Shown: positions 33,947 through 42,793, numbered from the stretch's first letter. The stretch is DNA of 64,000 bases from JAEYKI01 sp036679405 (GCA_036679405.1 JAVBVZ010000004.1:186001-250000), one strand, 5' to 3'. The notes: generated by a model not told the origin, from the sequence alone. Translations and numbers: made by a program.

Positions 33947-36280
33947 ATGCCAAAGAAAAGAGCTATTTACGAAATAGACGACTTAAAACTTGATAACTAT
34001 AATTTGCTTTTGAACGAAGCGCTGTTTCATAATGCCAACGGATATATAGGGATTCGTTCGGTATTTGAAGAAGGATATCCGGCCGGATACATGTCGGTCC
34101 GTGGGCAATATATCAATGGATTTTATGACTTTTCCAGAATCAATCAGGCTGAACGGCTGTATGGCCTGGTAGAAGAAAAACAGACCATGGTGAATATTGC
34201 CGATACTCAAACAATCAATTTATTTATCGGAGGAGAAACGTTTAGCATGTTCACTGGCGCTGTTCTGTCCAGCAAGCGGTGGTTGGATATGAACCGCGGC
34301 ATTACAGGCCGTCAGGTTGTATGGCGTTCTCCTTTGGGAAAAGAAGTAGAAATCACCATTGTAAGAATGGCATCTTTATATCAGTTGCCTTTGTTTACCA
34401 TTGAATATAAAATTGTTCCGCTCAATTTTTCGGGCGAGATTGTTTTTGAATCACATCATGACGGAAATGTTCTGAATTACGGAGATCTGTATGACCCCAG
34501 AACAGCGCCGGAATACGCGCAGTATATATCTCCAATCAGTTGTGAAATTAAACTGGGTGTCTCTTATATTACTTCAGAAACATCAAAATCCGGTCTGCAG
34601 GTATGCAGCGGGGTTAAAAATGTCTTGTTTTCAGGACCAAACGAACGCCAGTTTATAATAGACAATAATAATGCAGTTTGCCAAATTACCGCGGAAGCCA
34701 AGCAGGGAGAGACTGTTAAAATGGTTAAATATGCAGTGTTTTGCGATTCGATACGCTACGCAAACTGCCGGTTAAAGGCAGCGGAAGAAATGGAAAAGGC
34801 AGTTTCCATTCCCCTAAAAGAACATTACAAGAAACAAAAAGAATATTTGGATGGTTATTGGGAAAATGGACATGTTAATATTGTAGGCGATCCGGATCTT
34901 GACATTGCCATGCGATTCAATCTCTATCAATTGAATCAGTCGGTCAGCAAAGATCAGTTTGGCAATATTTCGCCTAAGGGATTGAGCGGGGAAGGATATG
35001 AAGGGCATTACTTTTGGGATACCGAGATGTACATCCTTCCATACTTTACGATTACAAATCCGTCCATCGCCAAAAGCCTTATTTCGCACCGGTATACCAC
35101 ATTGGATATGGCGAGGGAAAATGCCAAAATACTTGGGCATGCCAAAGGCGCGCTGTATCCATGGCGGACCATTATGGGCCGGGAATGCTCGGGATATTTT
35201 CCGGCGGGTTCGGCTCAATACCATATCAACGGGGATATCGCATATGCAATTGTCGCGTATTACCTTGCTACCAAAGACGCGGATTTCATAAAGGAAAAGG
35301 GTGCTGAGATTCTTTTTGAAACCGCAAGGCTTTGGATGGATGTTGGAAAATTCAACAAAGGAAAGTTTAATATTAATGATGTAACGGGTCCGGACGAATA
35401 TACCTGTCTGGTAAACAATAATTATTATACCAATGTTCTTGCGCAGCATCATTTGGAATGGGCGGTAAAATTTTATTATATGTTTAAAAACAGCGACGGC
35501 ATGTTTTCTCAAATGGTAGACAGGATAAACCTTTCCGAGAGGGAAATCAAAGAATTCAAACGTGCGGGGAAAAATATGTATTTGCCTTATGACAAACAAT
35601 TGGATATCAATCCTCAGGATGATTCTTTTTTAAAAAAATGTTATCTTGATCTTGATACCGTTCCTAAGGAAAATTATCCGATGCTTCTTCATTATCATCC
35701 ATTATTTTTATACAGGCACCAAGTTTGCAAACAAGCTGATACCGTAATGGCTCATTTTGTGCTGGAAGATGCACAGGAATTTTCTACTATAAGAAATTCT
35801 TATGAGTATTATGAGAAAATCACTACGCATGATTCATCTCTTTCCACCTGTGTTTTCAGTATCATGGCTGCAAAATTAGGTATGGAAGAAAAAGCTTTTC
35901 ATTATTTTGGTAATTCTGCCAAACTGGATTTAATGGATTTATATAAGAATACCAAAGACGGTATTCATACAGCAAATATGGGTGGAAACTATATGGCGGT
36001 TGTTTATGGATTTGGTGGTTTTAGACTTAAAGAAACCGGGATTTCGTTTTCACCCATGCTGCCTGCAGAATGGACGGGCTATCAATTTAAAATTTCGTAT
36101 GAAGATTGCAGGTTGATTGTTAAGGTCAGCAAAAGCGAATGTGAATTTCGTATGGAATATGGAGAACCAAAGACTATTACTGTTTACGGAAAATCATATG
36201 AAATAAAGGACCAATTGGTTGTCCGGCGTCATCGCGCAAGAAAAAAAAGAGGAACTGTAAAAAGTGAAAAGAAAGTATAA
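33947..36280 (+). CDS. GH65 disaccharide phosphorylase (trehalose/maltose/kojibiose-type)
   Basis: Inverting phosphorylase of glycoside hydrolase family 65: alpha-glucoside + phosphate to beta-glucose 1-phosphate + sugar. The general-acid Glu is residue 484 in NDVTGPDEYT, the phosphate-binding segment THDSSLSTC is present, and KQADTV precedes it. 777 residues is typical. The ATG at 33947 is nine bases after AAAGG; a TTG at 33938 overlaps it. Substrate cannot be read from sequence, but neighbours making trehalose and converting beta-glucose 1-phosphate favour trehalose (or trehalose 6-phosphate) phosphorylase. It overlaps the beta-phosphoglucomutase gene by 17 bases. Confidence 0.92.
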   Translation: MPKKRAIYEIDDLKLDNYNLLLNEALFHNANGYIGIRSVFEEGYPAGYMSVRGQYINGFYDFSRINQAERLYGLVEEKQTMVNIADTQTINLFIGGETFSMFTGAVLSSKRWLDMNRGITGRQVVWRSPLGKEVEITIVRMASLYQLPLFTIEYKIVPLNFSGEIVFESHHDGNVLNYGDLYDPRTAPEYAQYISPISCEIKLGVSYITSETSKSGLQVCSGVKNVLFSGPNERQFIIDNNNAVCQITAEAKQGETVKMVKYAVFCDSIRYANCRLKAAEEMEKAVSIPLKEHYKKQKEYLDGYWENGHVNIVGDPDLDIAMRFNLYQLNQSVSKDQFGNISPKGLSGEGYEGHYFWDTEMYILPYFTITNPSIAKSLISHRYTTLDMARENAKILGHAKGALYPWRTIMGRECSGYFPAGSAQYHINGDIAYAIVAYYLATKDADFIKEKGAEILFETARLWMDVGKFNKGKFNINDVTGPDEYTCLVNNNYYTNVLAQHHLEWAVKFYYMFKNSDGMFSQMVDRINLSEREIKEFKRAGKNMYLPYDKQLDINPQDDSFLKKCYLDLDTVPKENYPMLLHYHPLFLYRHQVCKQADTVMAHFVLEDAQEFSTIRNSYEYYEKITTHDSSLSTCVFSIMAAKLGMEEKAFHYFGNSAKLDLMDLYKNTKDGIHTANMGGNYMAVVYGFGGFRLKETGISFSPMLPAEWTGYQFKISYEDCRLIVKVSKSECEFRMEYGEPKTITVYGKSYEIKDQLVVRRHRARKKRGTVKSEKKV

Positions 36281-36911
36281 AGCCATCATTTTTGATTTAG
36301 ACGGGGTCATCTGTCATACAGATAAATACCATTATCTTGCATGGAAAAAACTTGCGGACGATATTGGTATTTATTTTGATGAAAAGATCAACAATCGTCT
36401 CAGAGGGATAGGTCGTATGCAAAGTTTGGAAATCCTACTGGGCAATCAGAGCAGCAGGTTTTCCGCAGATGACAAGCAAAAGATGGCCGAAAGAAAAAAT
36501 AATTATTATCAAGGGTATCTGATTCAAATGGGGCCAAGCGATCTGGAGGGGGAAGTATTGTCAACCCTGAAAATTATACGGGAAAGCAAGTTAAAAATGG
36601 CAATAGGATCTTCCAGTAAAAATACGCCCCTTATCTTAAAACAACTTGGCCTGGAAGACTTTTTTGATGCAGTATCTGACGGAAATAATATCACACATCC
36701 AAAACCGGATCCGGAAGTTTTTATTGCCGCCAGCCTTCTTATCAATGAAAAGCCAAATCACTGTATTGTGGTAGAGGATGCCGTATCAGGCGTTCAGGCT
36801 GCTTTTGCGGCAGGTATGGACTGCGCTGCAATGGGAGATGCCGCCAAACATAAAATTGCAACATACGACCTGTCAGGATTTTCTGATATTTTATCAATTA
36901 TCAGCATTTGA
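36264..36911 (+). CDS. pgmB: Beta-phosphoglucomutase (HAD superfamily)
   Basis: Converts beta-glucose 1-phosphate to glucose 6-phosphate. HAD subfamily I with cap: nucleophile motif FDLDGVICHT, GIGRMQSLE cap segment, GSSSKN motif II, KPDPEVF motif III and VVEDAVSGVQAA. 215 residues is standard. It starts with GTG at 36264, nine bases after AGAGGAA, inside the end of the GH65 gene, so translation is probably coupled. GH65 plus this mutase is a standard pair that feeds phosphorolysis products to glycolysis. No terminator is visible before the convergent gene three bases away. Confidence 0.93.
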   Translation: MKRKYKAIIFDLDGVICHTDKYHYLAWKKLADDIGIYFDEKINNRLRGIGRMQSLEILLGNQSSRFSADDKQKMAERKNNYYQGYLIQMGPSDLEGEVLSTLKIIRESKLKMAIGSSSKNTPLILKQLGLEDFFDAVSDGNNITHPKPDPEVFIAASLLINEKPNHCIVVEDAVSGVQAAFAAGMDCAAMGDAAKHKIATYDLSGFSDILSIISI

Positions 36912-36914
36912 AGG

Positions 36915-37955
36915 TTAAGCTTTATTTTCATACGCTGCATTTATCATTGCCTGTATATTCTCCAAAGGTGTCATTGGAGGCAGGTCACAACCCGGCATTA
37001 AAGCAAATCCGCCTTTCAAACCGCCTTCCTGTGCAATCCGACTGCAAATTTCAAATATTGCATCCGGGGTTTTGTCATTTAAAATATCAACCGGACTCAT
37101 GTTTCCAAAAATGGCATATGAGCCGTTCGCTTTTTTCATTGCCTCTGTTATATCGACAGAATCAAGCGAAAATGCTTCTATTCCGGATTCTTTTAAAGGT
37201 AACAGGCGGCTTTTCGTATTGCCGCATATATGCAGCAGCCGAAACAATGCTTTTCCTTCAAGCAAATGATTTAACTGAATTAAATATGGAAGTGCGTTTT
37301 GATCAAAAACGGCGGGGCTTATCAAATCTCCGGATGAACACGGATCCCCAATAAATACCGTATCTGCGCCTGCGCTTAAAAAAAGATCATAAAATTCATA
37401 ACACATCCGAACTGAAAAAGAAAGCAGTGCATCCAAGGTTTCGGGCTCTCCAAATAATGCCATCATAAATTCTGATACACCAAGAATTTGCGATGCTATT
37501 GTAAAAGGACCTACATAATTGATAGCAACGCATCGTTCTGCGGACATCATTCTGGAAATACGGCGTGTTTGTTCCAGCATTGCCTGCATCCCGGGGTCGT
37601 CCAAGAATTTTTTCTTTATCTGATTTGCGTCAAAATTTAAAATATCTTCGGGCTGCGAGATCAGCGGCTCGATTACTTCAGGGCCTTCTCCGACTTGGGT
37701 AAAGTCCACTTTCGCGCCCAATGCCCGTAATCCCAGGCTGTAGCAAGCGGCACATACCCACACGATATCCGACTTAATATCCTGGAATGTATCAGCAACC
37801 AACTCCGTACCAAAATCCGGCATATCAAAAATGTTTTCAAAAGAAACACCGGCACGGCGGGCCATCCAGACACCACCGTCAATAATTGCTACCGGGGTAC
37901 GGGGAACACTCTCAAATTTGACCGTCCGCATCATAATCTCTCTTCCGGTTAACAT
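36915..37955 (-). CDS. Uroporphyrinogen decarboxylase (URO-D) family protein, methyltransferase-like
   Basis: URO-D/MtaA/CmuA family protein of 346 residues. Such proteins are either haem-pathway decarboxylases or zinc-dependent corrinoid methyltransferases. The LLHICGNT segment and the late MPGCDLPP cysteine resemble the zinc ligands of the MtaA/MtbA group rather than HemE, so a methyltransferase role is favoured. ATG 37955 is seven bases after AGGAG; a TTG two codons earlier is less likely. No corrinoid protein, partner methyltransferase or haem gene is nearby. It is convergent with pgmB, only three bases between the stops. Substrate unknown. Confidence 0.8.
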   Translation of the reverse strand: MLTGREIMMRTVKFESVPRTPVAIIDGGVWMARRAGVSFENIFDMPDFGTELVADTFQDIKSDIVWVCAACYSLGLRALGAKVDFTQVGEGPEVIEPLISQPEDILNFDANQIKKKFLDDPGMQAMLEQTRRISRMMSAERCVAINYVGPFTIASQILGVSEFMMALFGEPETLDALLSFSVRMCYEFYDLFLSAGADTVFIGDPCSSGDLISPAVFDQNALPYLIQLNHLLEGKALFRLLHICGNTKSRLLPLKESGIEAFSLDSVDITEAMKKANGSYAIFGNMSPVDILNDKTPDAIFEICSRIAQEGGLKGGFALMPGCDLPPMTPLENIQAMINAAYENKA

Positions 37956-38431
37956 AATCAAACTCCTTTTACGAATATCTTTTTTAATTATATTATGAAA
38001 AATAAAATCAACTTTGTTATATCAATTCTATATTCTTTAAAGCAATCCTTTTGTATTCATATGAAATGCCAATTTTACGCTGTTTTTGTGCAGAATTGTT
38101 AAAAAACATCCCAAGCATATATAGGATTTCAGAAAGACAGTTCTTGTTTGTTCATAAAATATTCATTTATAATTCACATATTAAACAGCGATATATGGAG
38201 AAAAAATGAGAATATTATATTTAATGATTTAATATCTTATATAAGTAGATTATATAAATATTTTTACTTTTATTTGGCCAAATATTAAGATTACCAGGCT
38301 TTACATATAAATCTCAGAGGGCTATAATGGGGAACGTTATATGGGCCATATAATAAAACGGCATCCGGCTTCAGGCCGGACGGCCAAAATTTGAAAAAAA
38401 GTTTTAAATGTTTATGAAAGGGGAAATAGTA
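37956..38431. other. 476-base AT-rich intergenic region between divergent genes
   Basis: Separates the URO-D-like gene (minus) from the lipoprotein gene (plus). It contains the lipoprotein promoter (38300-38328) and a 6-bp hairpin TCCGGC/GCCGGA in its leader (about 38364-38381). The middle part (about 38000-38280) is very AT-rich; I see no gene in it. Confidence 0.6.
38300..38328 (+). promoter_or_regulatory. Promoter of the lipoprotein gene
   Basis: -35 TTTACA (38300-38305), 17-base spacer, perfect -10 TATAAT (38323-38328). The resulting leader is about 97 bases. Confidence 0.75.
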
Positions 38432-38761
38432 ATGAAAAAAAAGTTAGCAATTGTATTAGCTGTGGTTGTTGCAATGTCCTGTCTTGCATTTTTGGGATGC
38501 AGCAGCACAGATACGCAAGCCAGTGAGTCTCCGGCAGAAACGTCATCTGCTACTGTTTCGGACACCCCGAGCGAAGCTCCTGCAGCCTCGGAGAGCGTTG
38601 AGCCTTCCGCTTCTGCTGAAGCCAGTGTTGCTCCTGCAGAGTCGGCGGTTGAATCTGAGGCGGCTTCAGAGGCGCCGGCAGAAACGTCATCAGCATCTGT
38701 TTCATCTGATGATACAGGCGCAAGCGAATCGCCAGAGACTTCGGAAAGCGCCGCAGAATAA
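38432..38761 (+). CDS. Small Ser/Glu/Ala-rich lipoprotein of unknown function
   Basis: 109 residues from ATG 38432, nine bases after AAGGGG. A basic start (MKKK), hydrophobic stretch and the cysteine in LAFLGCSS indicate a lipoprotein signal, with an imperfect lipobox. Everything after the cysteine is low-complexity Ser, Glu, Ala and Pro, with no predictable fold, similar to the linker that follows the lipid anchor in many Firmicutes solute-binding proteins but without any domain attached. Two copies of a 17-base direct repeat (38531-38547 and 38675-38691) encode PAETSS, so the gene probably grew by internal duplication. Own promoter and terminator. I do not recognise a family. Confidence 0.7.
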   Translation: MKKKLAIVLAVVVAMSCLAFLGCSSTDTQASESPAETSSATVSDTPSEAPAASESVEPSASAEASVAPAESAVESEAASEAPAETSSASVSSDDTGASESPETSESAAE

Positions 38762-38786
38762 AAATAAATCATTACAACACCTAAAG

Positions 38787-38820
38787 TGGGTCTCCGCATT
38801 CAAATGCGGGGACCCTTTTA
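38787..38820 (+). terminator. Terminator of the lipoprotein gene
   Basis: Long stem GGGTC-CCGCAT / ATGCGG-GACCC with one internal mismatch, followed by TTTTAATTT. Confidence 0.8.
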
Positions 38821-39184
38821 ATTTGAAGATTTTGAAATGGTAGAGACGTCGCCTTTTGCCAAAAATATTGCAACTGAAACAATTATACGTTAAAAAAACC
38901 AAAATTATTAAAGTTTTGCCAAATAACCACGAGTAAGTATTATGAAGTATATAACAATAAGGAAGTTTATACCATCAAAAAAAACAAGAAAACGCTGCGA
39001 AGAGTATAGGAATGCAGGTAGATAGAGCCCCAAGCTCCGGATGATATAAAAAAGCTGGAATCAACAAATTTGATGTTGCAATGCAAACATCTTTTAAAGG
39101 AAAATCGGTTCATTAAAAACGAGTCAAGCAAAAAATTTAAAAAGCATATATAAAAAACGAAAAGGGGAAAGAGAGAATACGAAT
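38821..39184 (+). other. Long upstream region of the chemoreceptor gene
   Basis: About 360 bases without a recognised gene. A possible promoter is TTGCCA (38916-38921), 16 bases, TATTAT (38938-38943). From 39022 to 39153 there is a 43-codon open stretch (Ile-Glu-Pro-Gln-Ala-Pro..., ending Lys-His-Ile-stop) with no usual start codon, rich in Lys and Leu and amphipathic; it could be a gene remnant or chance. The ribosome site AAGGGGAAAGAGAG precedes the chemoreceptor ATG. Confidence 0.4.
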
Positions 39185-41827
39185 ATGTTGAAAAAAAAAG
39201 ACTTGAAGATTGGGACTAGAATTATTACGCAGGTCCTCTTAGTTTTGATGGCGGTATTGATTGCAGTTTTTATGTACATTATTATGTCAACCAGAAATAG
39301 CGATATCCAAAGCGCAAATAATCAGGTTGCACAGATAGCGGAAAAGAATGCTACCATTATATCCGGTAAATTAGAACAGCCATTAAATACTGCGGAAACA
39401 TTGGCCAGCAGTATGCAGGGCTTTGAAAACATACAACCTAATCAGCGAAGAGAATATTATAACAATATCATGCAAAACATTCTCAAGGAAAATAGTGAAG
39501 TGCTTGGCGTATGGACAATTTGGGAACCGGACGCATTGGATGGAATGGATTCAGATTTTGCCGGAAAAGACGGAAGCGATGCCACCGGACGGTTTGTGCC
39601 TTATTGGGTATGGAACAACGGTGAGGTAGAGCTTACGGCCTGTGCAGATTATGAAACTGAAGGTACCGGCGATTATTACCTGCTGGCCAAAAATTCTGGA
39701 ACGGAAACAATATTGGAACCCTTTGAATATGAAGTCAATGGAGAAAAAGTTTTGATGACAACCATCGCCGTTCCCATTAAAAACGGCATTGGCGATACAG
39801 TCGGCGTTGCGGGTGTTGATTTGTCTTTGAGCAGTCTGCAAAATATTGCGTTTGATAAAGGCCAGTACAGCAGCGCGTACGTTTATGTTGTTTCCAATTC
39901 GGGGAATTTTATCATTCATCCCGATGAATCGTATATCGGAGAGAATATGGCTGATGCTTCAGGGCTTGCGAATGAAGAACAAATAAACTCCGTCGCAAGC
40001 GGCAGCGGTTATTCAGCAGAGCAACTAGACCCGCAAACGGGCGAGAAGGTGAAAAATCTCCTTACGCCTATACAGATCGGCAGTACAACTACGCCATGGT
40101 CTACCGGTTTGGTCGTCAGCATGAGTGAGATTTTGGCGCCTTCCAATCAAACAACGTATATGTTGATCATTATGCTGATCAGCGCATTAGTGGCAATTGG
40201 AATGATCATGGCGATTATTATTAAACAAAATGTAAGCAAACCGCTCAAAACGACAGCCGGTTTTGCAAAATCATTGGCGGATGGCAATTTGGATGAAAAA
40301 ATCGAAATCAAATCAATGGATGAAATCGGGCAACTGGGCAGTATTCTTGACCAACAAGTACGAGATGCTTTTAAGAACATTGTGTATGCTCAGGCCCTGG
40401 CACAAAAGCAAAGCGACTACCAGAAAGAGCAGGTTGAAAAACTTGTCTTGAACCTTAAGAAGCTTTCTGATGGAGATCTTGATTGCGATACTTCGGTAAC
40501 GGAGCCGGACGAAGATACAAAGCAATTGTATGACGTTTATAGCGGCATCAATGCCAGCTTTGAAACCAGCATAAAAGCGATTAAAGCCTTAGTAGCCGAT
40601 GCAGACATGTTATCTAAAGCGGCTATAGAAGGAAAACTCTCCATCCGTGCAGAGGCGGAGAAACATAAGGGTGATTTCAAAAAGATTGTGGATGGCGTCA
40701 ACAATACCTTGGACGCAGTGATTCATCCGGTCAACGAGACGGCTATTGTTTTAGGCGAAATGTCAAAAGGCAACCTGAATGTTATGGTAACCGGTGAATA
40801 CCAGGGCGATCACGCTATTTTAAAAGATGCGCTGAACGGAACGCTAACCGAAATAAGAGGATACATTAATGAAATCGCACAGGTGCTGGGGGGCATTTCG
40901 GATGGGGATGTCACTGCAAATATTACTTCTGAATATAAGGGTGACTTTAAAGAACTTAAAAATTCTATAAACAAGATTATTGCTTCGTTAAATGAAATTC
41001 TGTCGGAAATCAATACGGCAGCCGACCAGGTGGCGTCAGGAAGCGCCCAAGTATCACTGGGGAACCAGGCCATATCCCAGGGTGCTACCGAACAGGCAAG
41101 TTCCATAGAAGAGCTGACGGCTTCTATTGCCCAAATTGCGGAACAGACAAATCTGAACGCGGAAAATTCAAACAAGTCAAATGAAATGGCGGCTGAAATG
41201 AAAAAAGCGGCCATCGAAGGTAATGAGCAAATGAAAAGCATGCTGCTGTCTATGGATGCAATCAATGAATCCTCTGAAAAAATTTCAAATATTATAAAGG
41301 TGATTGAGGACATAGCTTTTCAGACCAATATACTCGCGCTGAATGCGGCGGTAGAAGCTGCCAGGGCCGGCGTTCATGGAAAGGGTTTTGCCGTCGTAGC
41401 TGAAGAAGTCAGAAATCTTGCCGCACGCAGCGCAAATGCGGCAAAAGAAACCACCGAGCTTATTGAAGGTTCCATAAAGAAAGTAGGGAATGGTACCAAA
41501 ATCGCACAGGAAACGGCCGCAGCATTAAATAATATCGTTACGAGCGTAGAAGAAACGGTTGTTTTGGGAGAAAAAATCGCGGTAGCTTCAAAAGAACAGG
41601 CATCCGGGATCGGGCAAATCAATCAGGGGCTTGAACAGTTATCACAGGTGGTTCAGACAAACTCTGCAAGCGCTCAGGAGGGTGCTGCTGCCAGCCAGGA
41701 ACTCTCCGGACAGGCAGAATTGCTGAAAGAAAAAATTGGCGAGTTCAAGCTTAAGGACCAAAAAATTTCGAAGCAAAAAACATCGGAAGAAGACTATGCC
41801 GATGATTTTACCAGTGATAAGTATTAA
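39185..41827 (+). CDS. Methyl-accepting chemotaxis protein with Cache sensor and poly-HAMP
   Basis: Transmembrane chemoreceptor of 880 residues. The first membrane helix is at about 12-35, followed by an extracellular double-Cache-type sensor (about 36-320; WTIWEPDALDGMD and GVDLSLSSLQ are typical), a second helix at 325-347, a HAMP domain (about 348-400), and further HAMP-like units (about 455-600; GDFKKIVDGVNNTLD, GDFKELKNSINKII repeats). The signalling domain carries the invariant hairpin tip EDIAFQTNILALNAAVEAARAG from about residue 706. It is a single gene with no che or flagellar genes nearby. Double Cache domains often bind amino acids or organic acids; the ligand here is not known. 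Confidence 0.93.
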   Translation: MLKKKDLKIGTRIITQVLLVLMAVLIAVFMYIIMSTRNSDIQSANNQVAQIAEKNATIISGKLEQPLNTAETLASSMQGFENIQPNQRREYYNNIMQNILKENSEVLGVWTIWEPDALDGMDSDFAGKDGSDATGRFVPYWVWNNGEVELTACADYETEGTGDYYLLAKNSGTETILEPFEYEVNGEKVLMTTIAVPIKNGIGDTVGVAGVDLSLSSLQNIAFDKGQYSSAYVYVVSNSGNFIIHPDESYIGENMADASGLANEEQINSVASGSGYSAEQLDPQTGEKVKNLLTPIQIGSTTTPWSTGLVVSMSEILAPSNQTTYMLIIMLISALVAIGMIMAIIIKQNVSKPLKTTAGFAKSLADGNLDEKIEIKSMDEIGQLGSILDQQVRDAFKNIVYAQALAQKQSDYQKEQVEKLVLNLKKLSDGDLDCDTSVTEPDEDTKQLYDVYSGINASFETSIKAIKALVADADMLSKAAIEGKLSIRAEAEKHKGDFKKIVDGVNNTLDAVIHPVNETAIVLGEMSKGNLNVMVTGEYQGDHAILKDALNGTLTEIRGYINEIAQVLGGISDGDVTANITSEYKGDFKELKNSINKIIASLNEILSEINTAADQVASGSAQVSLGNQAISQGATEQASSIEELTASIAQIAEQTNLNAENSNKSNEMAAEMKKAAIEGNEQMKSMLLSMDAINESSEKISNIIKVIEDIAFQTNILALNAAVEAARAGVHGKGFAVVAEEVRNLAARSANAAKETTELIEGSIKKVGNGTKIAQETAAALNNIVTSVEETVVLGEKIAVASKEQASGIGQINQGLEQLSQVVQTNSASAQEGAAASQELSGQAELLKEKIGEFKLKDQKISKQKTSEEDYADDFTSDKY

Positions 41828-41863
41828 AAATAACAACTAAAAAACAAATAAATAGCCAACATG

Positions 41864-41908
41864 ATAAAGCAGTTGTGCAAAAAACACAACTGCTTTATTT
41901 TGTTTTTT
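41864..41908 (+). terminator. Terminator of the chemoreceptor gene, possibly bidirectional
   Basis: Perfect 14-bp stem (41864-41877 with 41885-41898, ATAAAGCAGTTGTG and its complement), seven-base loop, then TTTGTTTTTT. On the minus strand it could also end the acetyltransferase gene. Confidence 0.9.
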
Positions 41909-41955
41909 AAGATCAATAAAAAAATAATAGGCAAGCGGATATTGCGTTACTGCCC

Positions 41956-42432
41956 TTAAAGCAGCATCTCCATGAAACCCACCGTGAAAGGTAGATGAGG
42001 TAATATTCTTGTCCCGGTATGCACAAAACCATTTTGTGCATACCAATCTTTTAGCCGGGTGTTCTCCTCAATAATTCCGATTGTGATCATACTTCCGCCA
42101 AGCTCCGATACCTTCTTTTTAGCAAAGCAAATCAATTGTCCGCCATAGCCCTTGTGCCTGTATTCCGGTAATACAGTAAGCTTTTCAAGTACAAATATCC
42201 CGTTTTCTTTTTTCGAAAGTTGTACAAATCCGATGATATTTGTTTTTTCATATCGGGCGTACATTTTATCGCCATTATTATAATCATTTGCCAATCTTTC
42301 TAAAGGCATAAAAGCACCGTTTGTTGGACAATTCTCCGGTGTCAGCCCAAATTCATCCGCTACCGATTGGAAGCTTTTGCGTATGACCTTAAGACACTCA
42401 GGCAAATCGATTTCTTTGACCTGTTTGATCAC
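41956..42432 (-). CDS. GNAT family N-acetyltransferase
   Basis: Acetyl-CoA dependent acetyltransferase of 158 residues. The acetyl-CoA loop is LPEYRHKGYGGQLICFA (R/QxxGxG/A type), preceded by the VLEKLTV strand and followed by the NTRLKDWYAQNGFVHTG motif. It starts with GTG at 42432, about eight bases after GGGG on the minus strand; a -10-like TATAAT lies upstream near 42500. Target unknown; the fold covers small molecules, antibiotics and protein N-termini. It is alone between the chemoreceptor and the tRNA operon. Confidence 0.85.
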   Translation of the reverse strand: MIKQVKEIDLPECLKVIRKSFQSVADEFGLTPENCPTNGAFMPLERLANDYNNGDKMYARYEKTNIIGFVQLSKKENGIFVLEKLTVLPEYRHKGYGGQLICFAKKKVSELGGSMITIGIIEENTRLKDWYAQNGFVHTGTRILPHLPFTVGFMEMLL

Positions 42433-42542
42433 AAAAATACCCCAGTAAACAAAAAGATTAAAGTAGATAAAAATGCCTTTTATTTATGTATTTTACCGAT
42501 AATATTATAGCAAACCGGGCATCAAAAAGAAACAGATAGAAA

Positions 42543-42577
42543 CAAAACAGGCAGACGAATAGTCAGCCTGTTTTGTC
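42543..42577 (-). terminator. Terminator of the eight-tRNA operon
   Basis: Perfect 11-bp stem ACAAAACAGGC/GCCTGTTTTGT with a 13-base loop. Read on the minus strand it runs into TTTCT, 25 bases after tRNA-Leu. Confidence 0.8.
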
Positions 42578-42601
42578 GTTATAAACTTATGATTCATGTA
42601 A

Positions 42602-42688
42602 TGGTGCGAGAAACAGGACTTGAACCTGCATGTTCTTGCGAACACATGGACCTGAACCATGCGCGTCTGCCAATTCCGCCATTCTCGC
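42602..42688 (-). tRNA. tRNA-Leu (CAG)
   Basis: Acceptor stem GCGAGAA/TTCTCGC, anticodon CAG in GGTTCAGGTCC, long variable arm as expected for class II, encoded CCA. Last tRNA of the operon. Confidence 0.94.
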
Positions 42689-42698
42689 GAAATGTTAA

Positions 42699-42783
42699 TG
42701 GTGGAGAGGGATGGATTCGAACCATCGAAGTCGTCGACGGCAGATTTACAGTCTGCTCCCTTTAGCCACTCGGGAACCTCTCC
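42699..42783 (-). tRNA. tRNA-Tyr (GTA)
   Basis: Acceptor stem GGAGAGG/CCTCTCC, anticodon GTA in GACTGTAAATC, long variable arm, encoded CCA. Confidence 0.94.
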
Positions 42784-42793
42784 AAAAACGCAC

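Noticed and set aside
34814..35599. A 261-codon open frame on the minus strand
   Set aside because: It lies wholly inside the GH65 phosphorylase gene, has no ribosome site and a composition typical of antisense shadows; the plus-strand frame has clear catalytic motifs.
38960..39080. Possible cyclic-di-GMP riboswitch before the chemoreceptor gene
   Set aside because: Looked for the conserved GEMM core and receptor segments; the sequence has no such core or the expected paired arms.
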